Source: Bacillota bacterium (lineage in GTDB: Bacteria > Bacillota > Clostridia > Lachnospirales > Lachnospiraceae). Taken from it: a DNA stretch of 64,000 nucleotides. The position numbers and the translations under genes are program-made. The stretch spans positions 15,091 through 79,090 of the forward strand of contig JAEWEO010000098.1 of NCBI GenBank assembly GCA_023389295.1. The letters are read 5' to 3'. Positions within the stretch are counted from its first letter, which is position 1. The number at the start of each line of letters is the position of its first letter. The notes under the pieces were generated by a model. That model saw only the letters and a list, made by a program, of their open reading frames with translations, was not told the origin of the DNA and did not search any database. Below, piece after piece: positions 44,432 to 53,017 of the stretch.

Positions 44432-45094
44432 CTAAATATATATTTTATTCTTCTTTAAAAATTTAGATTTTTTTCTTTTTTTATCAACCGTTGCTGCTGT
44501 CATTAACCTACCCTTTTGGTACTCTCTGAGCGAAGCGTCAAACTTTTTGTAACGTTCTTCTTCTTTTTCTTCCTGAAGCCTCATGAGATAGTTCATTTCT
44601 CTAATAACCCCATCTGTGACATTTGCGCTAATTTCTTCCGTAATTACACCATTATTTTCTTTAAGCGCTGACATTATGATATGATTCATGATGGCTTTGA
44701 ATTGACCCATTTTGCTCTCGGCTTCTTCTTTGATCTCATGGCCTTCTTCTTCCGTAATCAGGCTTGTCCCTTCCTTTGCCTCATCCTGCTTGTCCTCGCG
44801 AAATAGCTCAATCACCTTTGAGTCCTCCTTCTGTTGCATAACTGTATCGGAATCAAGCGAATCCATTGTGTTTAAATTGGATAGAATCATTTTTATAGCT
44901 TTCAACTGAAAGCCCTGTTCTTTTAGATGTTTCACCCTTTTTAAAAGCTCAATATCCGATTCCTTATAATATCGTTGTTCCATTTCGTTTCGGGAAATCG
45001 GTAGAGCAAGTTCCTTTTGCCAATATCTGAGAACATGGGCTTCCACGTCAATGCGTTTCGCAGCCTCTGATATCATATACCTAACTTCTTCCAC
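44432..45094 (-). CDS. MerR-family transcriptional regulator
   Basis: 220 residues. The N-terminal winged-helix domain (MISEAAKRIDVEAHVLRYWQKE, then QRYYKESDIELLKRVKHL) is MerR-like. A long charged linker and a coiled-coil region near 130-190 follow, and the C-terminus is strongly basic. The effector is unknown. The start is GTG at 45094, with GGGAGGG eight bases upstream. Confidence 0.85.
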   Translation of the reverse strand: MEEVRYMISEAAKRIDVEAHVLRYWQKELALPISRNEMEQRYYKESDIELLKRVKHLKEQGFQLKAIKMILSNLNTMDSLDSDTVMQQKEDSKVIELFREDKQDEAKEGTSLITEEEGHEIKEEAESKMGQFKAIMNHIIMSALKENNGVITEEISANVTDGVIREMNYLMRLQEEKEEERYKKFDASLREYQKGRLMTAATVDKKRKKSKFLKKNKIYI

Positions 45095-45203
45095 TCGTAC
45101 ACCCTCCCTTTTTAGTGTAATTATTTTCCACTTTTTACATTATAACATAGCAATCCTCAATTGCAAGACAGTTTCCACATATTTACATATAACTTGTCGA
45201 CAT

Positions 45204-45236
45204 AAAAAGGGGAAACCTCAAAGAAGTTCCCCCTTT
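45204..45236. terminator. possible terminator
   Basis: AAAAGGGGAA and TTCCCCCTTTT form a stem with a mismatch and T-runs on both strands. It is 166 bases past the dnaB stop and may be a second terminator. Confidence 0.5.
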
Positions 45237-45344
45237 TCTACATAAAACAGAGATTATTCGTAGAATTATGTTGTCCTCTTTACCCTTCAAACTACGAATC
45301 TCTCTACTATTTTTAGAAACTAATCTAATGATGTAATATTCTTG

Positions 45345-45383
45345 AAAAAACTCACATCTTGATCTGCATCAAAAATGTGAGTT
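45345..45383 (-). terminator. terminator of the dnaB operon
   Basis: AACTCACAT and ATGTGAGTT form a nine-base-pair stem followed by TTTTTC on the minus strand, 19 bases past the dnaB stop. The 45095-45401 gap otherwise shows nothing. Confidence 0.85.
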
Positions 45384-45401
45384 ATAAGTTTAATATATAA
45401 G

Positions 45402-46733
45402 TTACCGCTCCAGATTGGCAAACTTTGTAAACTGGGCCTGCCATGCCAATTTCACGGTACCAACGGGACCGTTTCTTTGTTTACCGATAATAATCTCCGA
45501 TACTCCCGGCTCCTCCGTATCACGGTTATAATAATCATCACGATAGATGAACATTACAACGTCGGCATCCTGCTCGATGGCACCGGACTCTCTTAAGTCA
45601 GAAAGCATCGGTCGTTTATCCGGTCTTTGTTCCACTGCACGGCTCAACTGAGACAGGGCTACTACGGGAACATTAATTTCTCTAGCCAAAGACTTTAAGG
45701 ATCTTGAAATTTCTGAGATTTCCTGTTGTCTTGATTCACTCTTTTTACTACTTCCGCTCATCAACTGTAAGTAGTCGATAATAACCAGTCCAAGATTCTT
45801 TTCTAATTTTAGCTTTCTACATTTTGAGCGAAGTTCACTAATAGAAATCGCTGAGGTATCATCAATGACCAAATTGGAGTTTCCGACAATTCTTGCACTT
45901 TCCATTAGGCTTGCCCAGTCTTCGCCGGATAAGTTGCCCGTACGTATTGCCTGAGAATCGACCTTAGAATTCATAGCAAGAATTCTCTTAACCAACTGAT
46001 CCTGTGACATTTCCAAACTAAAGATAGCGGTTGTTACATTGGATTTTAAAGCTGCATACTCAGCGACATTAAGTACAAATGCAGTTTTACCCATGGAAGG
46101 TCTTGCTGCAATGAGGATTAAGTCAGAGGGTTGCAAACCAGCTGTCTTATAATCCAAATCATAAAATCCGGTAGCAACGCCTGTTACGCTGCCTTGATTC
46201 TTGGCCGCTGCTTCAATACTATCAATAGTTCTAAGTACAACTTCTCTAATATCGGAGAACTCCTTAGTACCACGGTTTTGAACGATGTTAAAGACCTGTT
46301 TCTCAGTCTTTTCTAAGATGACATCCAACTTTTCCTTATCCAGATAACATTCATTGGCTGTTTCCTCTGCAACCTTAATCAGTCTTCGAAGAACTGCCTT
46401 ATCACGAACAATCTGTGCATAGTATCTAACATTTGCAGAAGTTGGGACCGAGGTAACCAAGTCTCTGATAAACTCTAAGCTACACACCTGAGCTGGAACA
46501 TCCTTTTCTTTTAGGCGATCCTGAAGTGTAACCAAATCAACCGGTTTACCCTCGTTATATAGCTCAACCATTGTTTCAAATAAAATACTATACTGATTTT
46601 CATAAAAATCAGTACTTGTAATTACTTCAGAGGCTGCAATGATAGCATCCTTATCCATAATCATAGAGCCGATAACGGATTGTTCTGCTTCCGCGCTATG
46701 CGGTAGTATTCTTTTTATAAATGCTTCATCCAT
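45402..46733 (-). CDS. dnaB: replicative DNA helicase
   Basis: 443 residues. The N-terminal DnaB domain (residues 1-150, PHSAEAEQSVIGSMI) is followed by the RecA-like helicase core with Walker A AARPSMGKTAF near 208, Walker B LGLVIIDYLQLM near 312, and the arginine-finger region. It is the hexameric helicase that unwinds the fork. It follows rplI and gdpP as in Bacillus (dnaC there). AAGGGGG precedes the ATG. Confidence 0.98.
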   Translation of the reverse strand: MDEAFIKRILPHSAEAEQSVIGSMIMDKDAIIAASEVITSTDFYENQYSILFETMVELYNEGKPVDLVTLQDRLKEKDVPAQVCSLEFIRDLVTSVPTSANVRYYAQIVRDKAVLRRLIKVAEETANECYLDKEKLDVILEKTEKQVFNIVQNRGTKEFSDIREVVLRTIDSIEAAAKNQGSVTGVATGFYDLDYKTAGLQPSDLILIAARPSMGKTAFVLNVAEYAALKSNVTTAIFSLEMSQDQLVKRILAMNSKVDSQAIRTGNLSGEDWASLMESARIVGNSNLVIDDTSAISISELRSKCRKLKLEKNLGLVIIDYLQLMSGSSKKSESRQQEISEISRSLKSLAREINVPVVALSQLSRAVEQRPDKRPMLSDLRESGAIEQDADVVMFIYRDDYYNRDTEEPGVSEIIIGKQRNGPVGTVKLAWQAQFTKFANLER

Positions 46734-46760
46734 TGGTAATCCCCCTTGCAGATCATAGGT

Positions 46761-47207
46761 TTATATTGCTTCTACCTGAACCTTCATCTGCGCTGTTACT
46801 TGTGGATGCAATTTTACAGGTACTGTATAAGATCCTGCGTGCTTAATCGGATCATTTAACTGCAGCTTCTTTTTATCAAGCTCTAAATTAAACTGCTCTT
46901 TTACTGCAGCAGCAATTTCTTTTGTGGATATGGAACCGAAGGTTTTGCCGCCTTCTCCTGCTTTTATATTAACTTTAATGGTCAGTTCCTCTATTTTTTT
47001 TGCTTGAGCCTGAGCCTCTTCTAAAATTTCTTTCTGCTTTTTAGCTTCCGCCGCCTTTTGCATATTTAAATCATATAAATTTTGCTTTGTTGCTTCTAAA
47101 CCAAGCTTTTTAGGAAGTATAAAATTTCTGGCATAGCCATCACTAACCTTTACTATTTCACCTTTTTTACCTAATGCTTTAACGTCCTGTAATAATATAA
47201 TTTCCAT
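46761..47207 (-). CDS. rplI: 50S ribosomal protein L9
   Basis: 148 residues with the L9 signature MEIILLQDVKALGKKGE and GYARNFILPK near 25. The N-terminal domain binds 23S rRNA and a long helix links to the C-terminal domain (KLHPQVTAQMKVQVE). It lies between gdpP and dnaB, the normal Firmicute order, and AAGGAG precedes the ATG. Confidence 0.97.
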   Translation of the reverse strand: MEIILLQDVKALGKKGEIVKVSDGYARNFILPKKLGLEATKQNLYDLNMQKAAEAKKQKEILEEAQAQAKKIEELTIKVNIKAGEGGKTFGSISTKEIAAAVKEQFNLELDKKKLQLNDPIKHAGSYTVPVKLHPQVTAQMKVQVEAI

Positions 47208-47253
47208 GTGTCTTTCTCCTTTACTAGCATTTCTTACAATTAGTTGCTATAAA

Positions 47254-49314
47254 TTACAGCTCTCCTTCAGCCTGCATTTGTATTAATGTTGATTTCAGCT
47301 TCATGATTGCCTCTTGCATGGTTGTATTCTCCAGCTGTGATCCGGCAACACTTAAATGTCCGCCGCCACCCAACTTCTCCATGACCACCTGAACATTTAC
47401 TTCATCTATGGATCTGGCACTAATATAGATCAAATTATTATACTCCGTTAATACGAAGGTAGCTTTGATGTCATTGATATTCAAAAGCTCATTGGCAACC
47501 TGAGCACCTAAAATGGTTGGGCTATCAACTTCTGAACTTGCGCAAACTGCAACGGCATAATGTTTTAAGAAAATCTCCGTACTGCTGATTGCATCTGCTT
47601 TTGTTTTAAAATCTGCCATATCACTGCGGAAGGATTTTCGTATTCTTGTTACATCAGCACCGCTTCTTCTTAAATATGCGGCCGCTTCGAACGTTCTAAC
47701 TCCTGATTTTGTAAGGAAGTTATTCGTATCTATCATGATACCGGAATAAAGGGCATCTGCTTCCAGAGGCTTTAATTTGAGATTACCACCAATGTATTGC
47801 ATAATTTCTGCAATCATTTCACTTGTTGAGGAAGCATAGGGTTCCACGTAGGAAAGCACTGCTGTATCAATAGCTTCATTGGTTTGCCTGTGGTGGTCAA
47901 AAATCACGATTGTTTTTGTGTAGTCCAGTAGTTCGGCACACTCAAGATAGGAGGGGCGGTTAACGTCAACAATAACTAAAAGAGTATTTGCATCCACAAC
48001 CTCTTTTGCCTGATCACTTCTTAAGAAAAGGTCTTCCTCGTATTCAGAATTACCTACAAACTTATTCATAAGAGGCCGAAGGGAGGAAGTTACATCATTG
48101 ATCACAATATGTGCTTTTTTATTGAAGGATTTTGCAATACGGTACACACCGATGGCAGATCCAAAGGAATCCACATCGCCAATCTTATGTCCCATAATTA
48201 CAACCTTATCCTTAGCCTCAATAAATTCACGAAAGGCATGTGCTTTTACCCTAGCTTTCACACGGGTACTTTTCTCTACCGAGATACTCTTACCACCGTA
48301 ATAGGAGATTTTCTCCCGGTCTTTAATTACAGCCTGGTCTCCACCACGTCCGAGTGCCAGGTCAATGGCTGCTCTGGCATATTCATAACCACTAATATAG
48401 GTATCTGCATTAACGCCTAGACCGATACTTATGGTTACAGACATCTCATTTCCAATGTTGACACCACGTACCTCCTCTAGAATCGAGAATTTGCTAGACT
48501 GTAGAAGTGGCAGGTATTTTTGTTGAAATACAAATAAATACTTATCCTTCTCAAGCTTTTTGATAATTGCATCAATGCCCTGCATATATTTATTGATTTT
48601 ACGATCCACCAAAGCAGTAAGTAACGAACGTCTTACCTCATCAATACTATCCAAGGCTTCCTCATAATTATCAATGTAAAGCAATCCGGTGATCAATTTT
48701 TGATCCTTATTTTCTTTCAATAAGGAGATTATTTCTGTTTCATCATATAAATACATGGCGATAAGTGCGTTCCTATCATCCCAAACACTTTCCTCGTCAT
48801 GCAAACCCAGCGAAGTATCTTCATCAAAATCTGGAGCTACTACTTTACGAAGAAGAATTTTATAGTTGCGACCATGTAATGTAATATGAAGTATTTCATC
48901 ATTTTCTTTCTTTGGCAATACTTCTTGAGTAATCTCCGGAATTACATTTGATATGGAACGCTTTGCAGCAGTTTTCTCATGGATTACATCCATGAATTCA
49001 TCATTTCCCCATTGCAACCTACCTTCCACATCAAGTATCGCATATGGTAAATGAAGTTCCTTTAATAAACGCTTTTGTACCTGCCCATAATCCATTGCAT
49101 AACGTACCAATTCTGCGGCTATCTTATTACGCTTTGTAAAATAGATAGCACTCGCCAGAGCAAAATATACAAATGTAAATCCTGTCATTACTAAGCCGGC
49201 TTTTCTGCTAATTACATAAATACTTAGATTCATGCACAACAAAAGGGTCGTCAAAATGACCGGCCATAGCAAATATGCTCGTAGTGCTCCTCTAAGTTTT
49301 AATTTTCTACTCAT
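47254..49314 (-). CDS. gdpP: c-di-AMP phosphodiesterase GdpP
   Basis: 686 residues. There are two N-terminal membrane helices, a degenerate PAS-like domain near 70-150, and a degenerate GGDEF near 190-310. The DHH-DHHA1 catalytic region has VIMGHKIGDVDSFGSAIG near 355 and VIFDHHRQTNEA near 455, with GGGGHLSVAG near 655 closing DHHA1. It hydrolyses c-di-AMP to pApA and sets potassium and wall homeostasis. It leads the gdpP-rplI-dnaB operon. Confidence 0.95.
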   Translation of the reverse strand: MSRKLKLRGALRAYLLWPVILTTLLLCMNLSIYVISRKAGLVMTGFTFVYFALASAIYFTKRNKIAAELVRYAMDYGQVQKRLLKELHLPYAILDVEGRLQWGNDEFMDVIHEKTAAKRSISNVIPEITQEVLPKKENDEILHITLHGRNYKILLRKVVAPDFDEDTSLGLHDEESVWDDRNALIAMYLYDETEIISLLKENKDQKLITGLLYIDNYEEALDSIDEVRRSLLTALVDRKINKYMQGIDAIIKKLEKDKYLFVFQQKYLPLLQSSKFSILEEVRGVNIGNEMSVTISIGLGVNADTYISGYEYARAAIDLALGRGGDQAVIKDREKISYYGGKSISVEKSTRVKARVKAHAFREFIEAKDKVVIMGHKIGDVDSFGSAIGVYRIAKSFNKKAHIVINDVTSSLRPLMNKFVGNSEYEEDLFLRSDQAKEVVDANTLLVIVDVNRPSYLECAELLDYTKTIVIFDHHRQTNEAIDTAVLSYVEPYASSTSEMIAEIMQYIGGNLKLKPLEADALYSGIMIDTNNFLTKSGVRTFEAAAYLRRSGADVTRIRKSFRSDMADFKTKADAISSTEIFLKHYAVAVCASSEVDSPTILGAQVANELLNINDIKATFVLTEYNNLIYISARSIDEVNVQVVMEKLGGGGHLSVAGSQLENTTMQEAIMKLKSTLIQMQAEGEL

Positions 49315-49442
49315 CGTGCGACTCCTTAAGGATTAATATTTGCGGAAAATGCAAAGAATTGCCTTTCTATATCCTTGCTTTGTCCTCTTTGCTTTAATAG
49401 ATTATAACATTAATAACCTATATTTTAAAGACAAATTAAGAA

Positions 49443-49464
49443 AAAAATCCCCAAAGGGATTTTT
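49443..49464 (-). terminator. terminator of the acyltransferase gene
   Basis: AAAATCC and GGGATTTT form a short stem with T-rich ends, 26 bases past the acyltransferase stop on the minus strand. Confidence 0.75.
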
Positions 49465-49489
49465 ATTCTTTATTATATCTTTCTTTTAC

Positions 49490-50551
49490 TCATTTTAATA
49501 CTTTGGAAAACAGCTTTGGAAACATAAAAAAATCAAAGAGTTTTTTAAGCCAGAGATTGGATAATATGAACGTCAGGAGAACACTTCCAACTAAAACAAG
49601 GACTGAAACATAGATTGGCTGTTCTTCCACGAATGCGAAAAAGCCTATGTATACTAATACATTTCGAACCCATATATGTGTCATATATACCTGTAAGGTA
49701 CGCTCTCCGAGGCATGAAAAGCTTAATCTAGTGCGTGGTACCAACAACATAAGGGAGGCTGACAAAACAAGAGCAAGAACATACCATGCTGCTCGAATCA
49801 AGATACCGTAAGGATATAACCCCTCCAATACCTTTTCATAAGAGGATGTGCCATAGATGATGTCTTCTATCGGCGCTAACCATCCCCAGAAAATAGCGAT
49901 TGCTAAAAAAGTAATGATTAGTATTAAAGCTGCAAATATTCGATACCTTTTATCTAGAAATTCTTCCAATTGCTCTTTGGATATGCAAAATCCGATAATA
50001 AAAAACGGGAAGAAAACAAATACACGGGATAAGGAAAATAAAATACCGAAACTACTAAGGTATCCCACCAATAGTCCAAGCAAAAAAGAGCCAAAGATTA
50101 GATACTTCGTCTTAATTCTCTCTAAAACAGGGATAGCCAAATACCAAATACATAAGGAAAAAAGATACCAGGGAGCACTTCGATCTCTAAATAGACTTAG
50201 ACTGGCTTCCTCTTCAAAAAGATAACTTAGCACAAAGTTAACTATCTTAAATATGAGATACATCCAGAAAGTAATCATAATTTTATCAACTCTAAGTTTT
50301 CCACCTTCATTCATTCGCTTAGCAAGAAAACCGTTGATAAAAATAAAACATGGCATATGAAATATATAGATAAACTTCACTAAATAATTTATTCCATTCA
50401 CAAAATCTAATTTCATAGCAAAATGAGAACTTACGACCAGTATTATTAGTATAAATTTAAGGTTGTCCAAATAATAATTTCTCTGTGTTTCGCCAGGTAA
50501 CTCCGAAAGAATCTGGTTCGGATGATACCAGCGAATAATTCTGTCTTTCAT
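49490..50551 (-). CDS. membrane acyltransferase, acyltransferase 3 family
   Basis: About 353 residues with about ten membrane spans. The opening RNYYLDNLKFILIILVVSSHF near 20 carries the family's early His, and PCFIFINGFLAKR follows. Members O-acetylate wall or surface polysaccharides. I chose the ATG at 50551, eight bases from GGAGG; the GTG at 50566 overlaps that site. Neighbours do not show the acceptor. Confidence 0.85.
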   Translation of the reverse strand: MKDRIIRWYHPNQILSELPGETQRNYYLDNLKFILIILVVSSHFAMKLDFVNGINYLVKFIYIFHMPCFIFINGFLAKRMNEGGKLRVDKIMITFWMYLIFKIVNFVLSYLFEEEASLSLFRDRSAPWYLFSLCIWYLAIPVLERIKTKYLIFGSFLLGLLVGYLSSFGILFSLSRVFVFFPFFIIGFCISKEQLEEFLDKRYRIFAALILIITFLAIAIFWGWLAPIEDIIYGTSSYEKVLEGLYPYGILIRAAWYVLALVLSASLMLLVPRTRLSFSCLGERTLQVYMTHIWVRNVLVYIGFFAFVEEQPIYVSVLVLVGSVLLTFILSNLWLKKLFDFFMFPKLFSKVLK

Positions 50552-50570
50552 TTGTATGTCCTCCACCTAA

Positions 50571-50605
50571 AAAGGGTATCTGTCAATTATTCTAACAGAT
50601 ACCCT
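50571..50605 (-). terminator. terminator of the 50641 membrane gene
   Basis: GGGTATCTGT and ACAGATACCC form a perfect ten-base-pair stem around 11 bases. TTTTTAGG follows on the minus strand. Confidence 0.85.
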
Positions 50606-50640
50606 ATCATATACATAACTTTTTTTCAATTAAAATTTTC

Positions 50641-51321
50641 TTAGTTTTTAGAGGTTTTTAACGCACTCTTCTTTGTAATCGCTACTAGGATTCCCAGTAG
50701 AATTGATAAAAACGCGGAAACCAATACTCGGTACTCGCCAGGCAATAAAAATACAATCGTATGTAACGGCATCCATACTAAGATACAGCACTTAAGCCAG
50801 GAGAAGCTCACAAGACCATACCAGTCAATTCTATTTACCATTTCTCTTAAGGTAATCTTATTCAGTTTACCCCTCTTCTTTTCAATCAGCATATCAACCA
50901 AAAGGTCACCAAACTTATGGTAAATATACATCATTGGACCAAAGGTAGCATTCATGATTACACTACCAAACAATGCAACTGCAAAGGTAGAACCTTCAAA
51001 GGGTAATTTTCCATTTGCCATAGTACCTGCTGCACCGGAAAAATATATGGAAAATACAAGCGTTACCATCAAACCAATGATACCCCAAATAAGCGCTTTA
51101 AAAACAAACCCTTGTGGAAACTCCCAATGTCCCTTTATTATTCTTCCCCCCAACATATCACCCATGGAGGCCAGAATAGCAAACTTAAAGAAACCTCCCC
51201 AATATGGGTGTAATTCTGTGATTCTAATAAATTCTGTTCTAGATACCGGAATTACTAACATTAAGATCCAGACTAGTAAAATTGCTCCCCATGTAATGTC
51301 ACCAACGATATTCTTTTTCAT
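50641..51321 (-). CDS. unrecognised polytopic membrane protein
   Basis: About 226 residues with about five or six membrane spans and conserved-looking motifs HPYWGGFFKFAILASMGDMLGGR near 38 and MNATFGPMMYIYHKFGD near 120. The layout reminds me of clostridial Mpv17/PMP22-like membrane proteins but I do not recognise it firmly. I chose the ATG at 51321, with AAAGGT upstream. It has a complex upstream region with a long inverted repeat and a palindrome. Confidence 0.7.
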   Translation of the reverse strand: MKKNIVGDITWGAILLVWILMLVIPVSRTEFIRITELHPYWGGFFKFAILASMGDMLGGRIIKGHWEFPQGFVFKALIWGIIGLMVTLVFSIYFSGAAGTMANGKLPFEGSTFAVALFGSVIMNATFGPMMYIYHKFGDLLVDMLIEKKRGKLNKITLREMVNRIDWYGLVSFSWLKCCILVWMPLHTIVFLLPGEYRVLVSAFLSILLGILVAITKKSALKTSKN

Positions 51322-51359
51322 GTTCTTACCTTTCATCCTTTTGTATTTTTTGTTGTAAA

Positions 51360-51442
51360 TGCATAAATATTTTTTATTAAGATCTCTCTACAGTAGTATT
51401 TCGTCGGTCACCTTCTCTATAACAATAAAATATTTATGCATA
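51360..51442. repeat. inverted repeat in the leader of the 51321 gene
   Basis: TGCATAAATATTTTTTATT (51360-51378) is mirrored by AATAAAATATTTATGCATA (51424-51442) across about 45 bases. Both arms are AT-rich but contain GCATAAATATTTT as a common unit. Confidence 0.6.
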
Positions 51443-51511
51443 TTATCTAAGCCCCTTAATATTAATACATTTATTTTCAATGTGTCAATAGGATAGGGGG
51501 GTCATGAGTTG

Positions 51512-51540
51512 ACGAACTTGTAGACAAGTATACAAGTTGT
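51512..51540. promoter_or_regulatory. GntR-like palindromic operator
   Basis: TTGTAGACAA (51518-51527) is a perfect TTGT-NN-ACAA palindrome of the kind bound by GntR-family proteins, nested within a larger AACTTGTA/TACAAGTT inverted repeat. It is upstream of the 51321 membrane gene. Confidence 0.4.
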
Positions 51541-51567
51541 TATTTAATAATTCAACCAATAACAGGG

Positions 51568-51605
51568 GGATTGTCTGATTATTAAACCCCGTTATCAGAC
51601 AATCC
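51568..51605. terminator. hairpin after the aldo/keto reductase gene
   Basis: GGATTGTCTGAT pairs with ATCAGACAATCC around a 14-base loop. There is no T-run on either strand, so it may stabilise the transcript end or be something else. Confidence 0.5.
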
Positions 51606-51667
51606 TCCATTATTCGAACTATATTTATTTAATTATTTTTAAGTACTTTTATCTGTCTACCTATGAT

Positions 51668-52789
51668 TTATTCAAGTACAGCAGCAACCTCTTTTAGTGT
51701 TTCAATAATCTCGATATGCTGAGGGCAGTGACTTTCACAGGAGCCACAAGCAATACAATCAGAGGCCTTTCCACCACCACCTATATTCCAAACGTAGGAG
51801 CCTTTTGAACTTTCCAGGTTCTGATACACTTTGTATTCGTTCATACTACCAAAAGCACCAGGAATATTGATATGCTGAGGGCAATCATCGACGCAGTATT
51901 TACAAGCCGTACAAGGAATGGTTGGTATTTTCTCCATCTCTTCTACTGCTTTTTGAATGATTGCATACTCTTCTTCATTTAGTGGATTAACATTCTTCAT
52001 ATAACTCAAGTTGTCTTCCATCTGTTCCATTGTTGACATACCACTTAGCACCGTAATAACACCCTCTAGGGAAGCTGCATAACGTATTGCCCAGGAAGCA
52101 ATGGAAAGTTCAGGATTAACCTCTTTATACATTTTCTGAATATCAGGTGTTAATCCCGCGAGAGATCCTCCTTTGATCGGTTCCATAATAAGGATGGGTT
52201 TGTTATGTTTTCTGGCAACCTCATAGTAAAGTCTAGACTGAACCTCTTCATTCTCCCAATCCACATAATTAATCTGAAGCTGAACAAACTCTGCCTCCGG
52301 ATGCTTGGTCAGTATCTCATCAAGAACTTCAGCTTTATCATGGAAGGAGAAACCAAAGTGTTTTATCAATCCTTTGTTCTTCATATCCTGCACAAAATCC
52401 CAACCACCTACTTCTTCAACTTCCTTCGCTTTGCCAGCATCCAGTGAATGTAACAAATAGAAGTCAAAATATTCTGCTCCGGTACGCTCTAACTGAGTAT
52501 CAAAATATCCTTGGAAGTCTTCATATTTTTTTACCATCCATACCGGCATCTTTGTAGCCAACTGGAAGCTTTCTCTTGGATATCTTTTTACAATTGCTTC
52601 TTTTGCTACTGTTTCTGATTTTCCGTTGATATACACATAAGCAGTATCAAAATATGTAAATCCAGCTTCCATAAAGCGATCTACCATCTTCTCCACCTGT
52701 GGCATATCAACTTCTTCTCCAAGCATTGGTAGGCGCATTAAACCAAATCCTAATTTCGGTATGTCTTTCCCCAAATAATCCTTCATCAT
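51668..52789 (-). CDS. aldo/keto reductase with ferredoxin domain
   Basis: 373 residues: an AKR barrel (residues 1-270) with the catalytic tetrad in FDTAYVYI (Asp, Tyr), LATKMPVW (Lys) and LLHSLDAG (His). A C-terminal 2[4Fe-4S] domain has CTACKYCVDDCP and CIACGSCESHCP. Such fusions are common in anaerobes; the physiological substrate is unknown. GGAGG precedes a double ATG. It is downstream of ahpF, separated by that operon's terminator. Confidence 0.92.
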   Translation of the reverse strand: MMKDYLGKDIPKLGFGLMRLPMLGEEVDMPQVEKMVDRFMEAGFTYFDTAYVYINGKSETVAKEAIVKRYPRESFQLATKMPVWMVKKYEDFQGYFDTQLERTGAEYFDFYLLHSLDAGKAKEVEEVGGWDFVQDMKNKGLIKHFGFSFHDKAEVLDEILTKHPEAEFVQLQINYVDWENEEVQSRLYYEVARKHNKPILIMEPIKGGSLAGLTPDIQKMYKEVNPELSIASWAIRYAASLEGVITVLSGMSTMEQMEDNLSYMKNVNPLNEEEYAIIQKAVEEMEKIPTIPCTACKYCVDDCPQHINIPGAFGSMNEYKVYQNLESSKGSYVWNIGGGGKASDCIACGSCESHCPQHIEIIETLKEVAAVLE

Positions 52790-52902
52790 TACGAAACCTC
52801 CAATTTCATAGTCATCATTACGAATAGTTCTTCAAGCTGTTTACTCATCCATATATTACTATTTTAATACATAAGGGTAACAAAGTTCAATCCTTATTTC
52901 AA

Positions 52903-52938
52903 AAAATGCCGCTACAAAACCAAAGTTCTGTAGCGGCA
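52903..52938 (-). terminator. terminator of the ahpCF operon
   Basis: TGCCGCTACA pairs with TGTAGCGGCA around 12 bases and TTTTTT follows on the minus strand. The same stem TGTAGCGGC recurs at the rpsR terminator. Confidence 0.88.
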
Positions 52939-53017
52939 TAAATCTCCTAAAAGATTATAACCTTCATTATTTTATTTTCGCATTAAAGTTTGGTAGGATA
53001 TCTACTTAACCTAGGGA

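Noticed and set aside
44317..44466. 49-codon plus-strand frame with a membrane-like N-terminus after the ferredoxin gene
   Set aside because: Its start lies inside the ferredoxin terminator hairpin, its 3' end overlaps the MerR gene, and its hydrophobicity comes from T-rich DNA.
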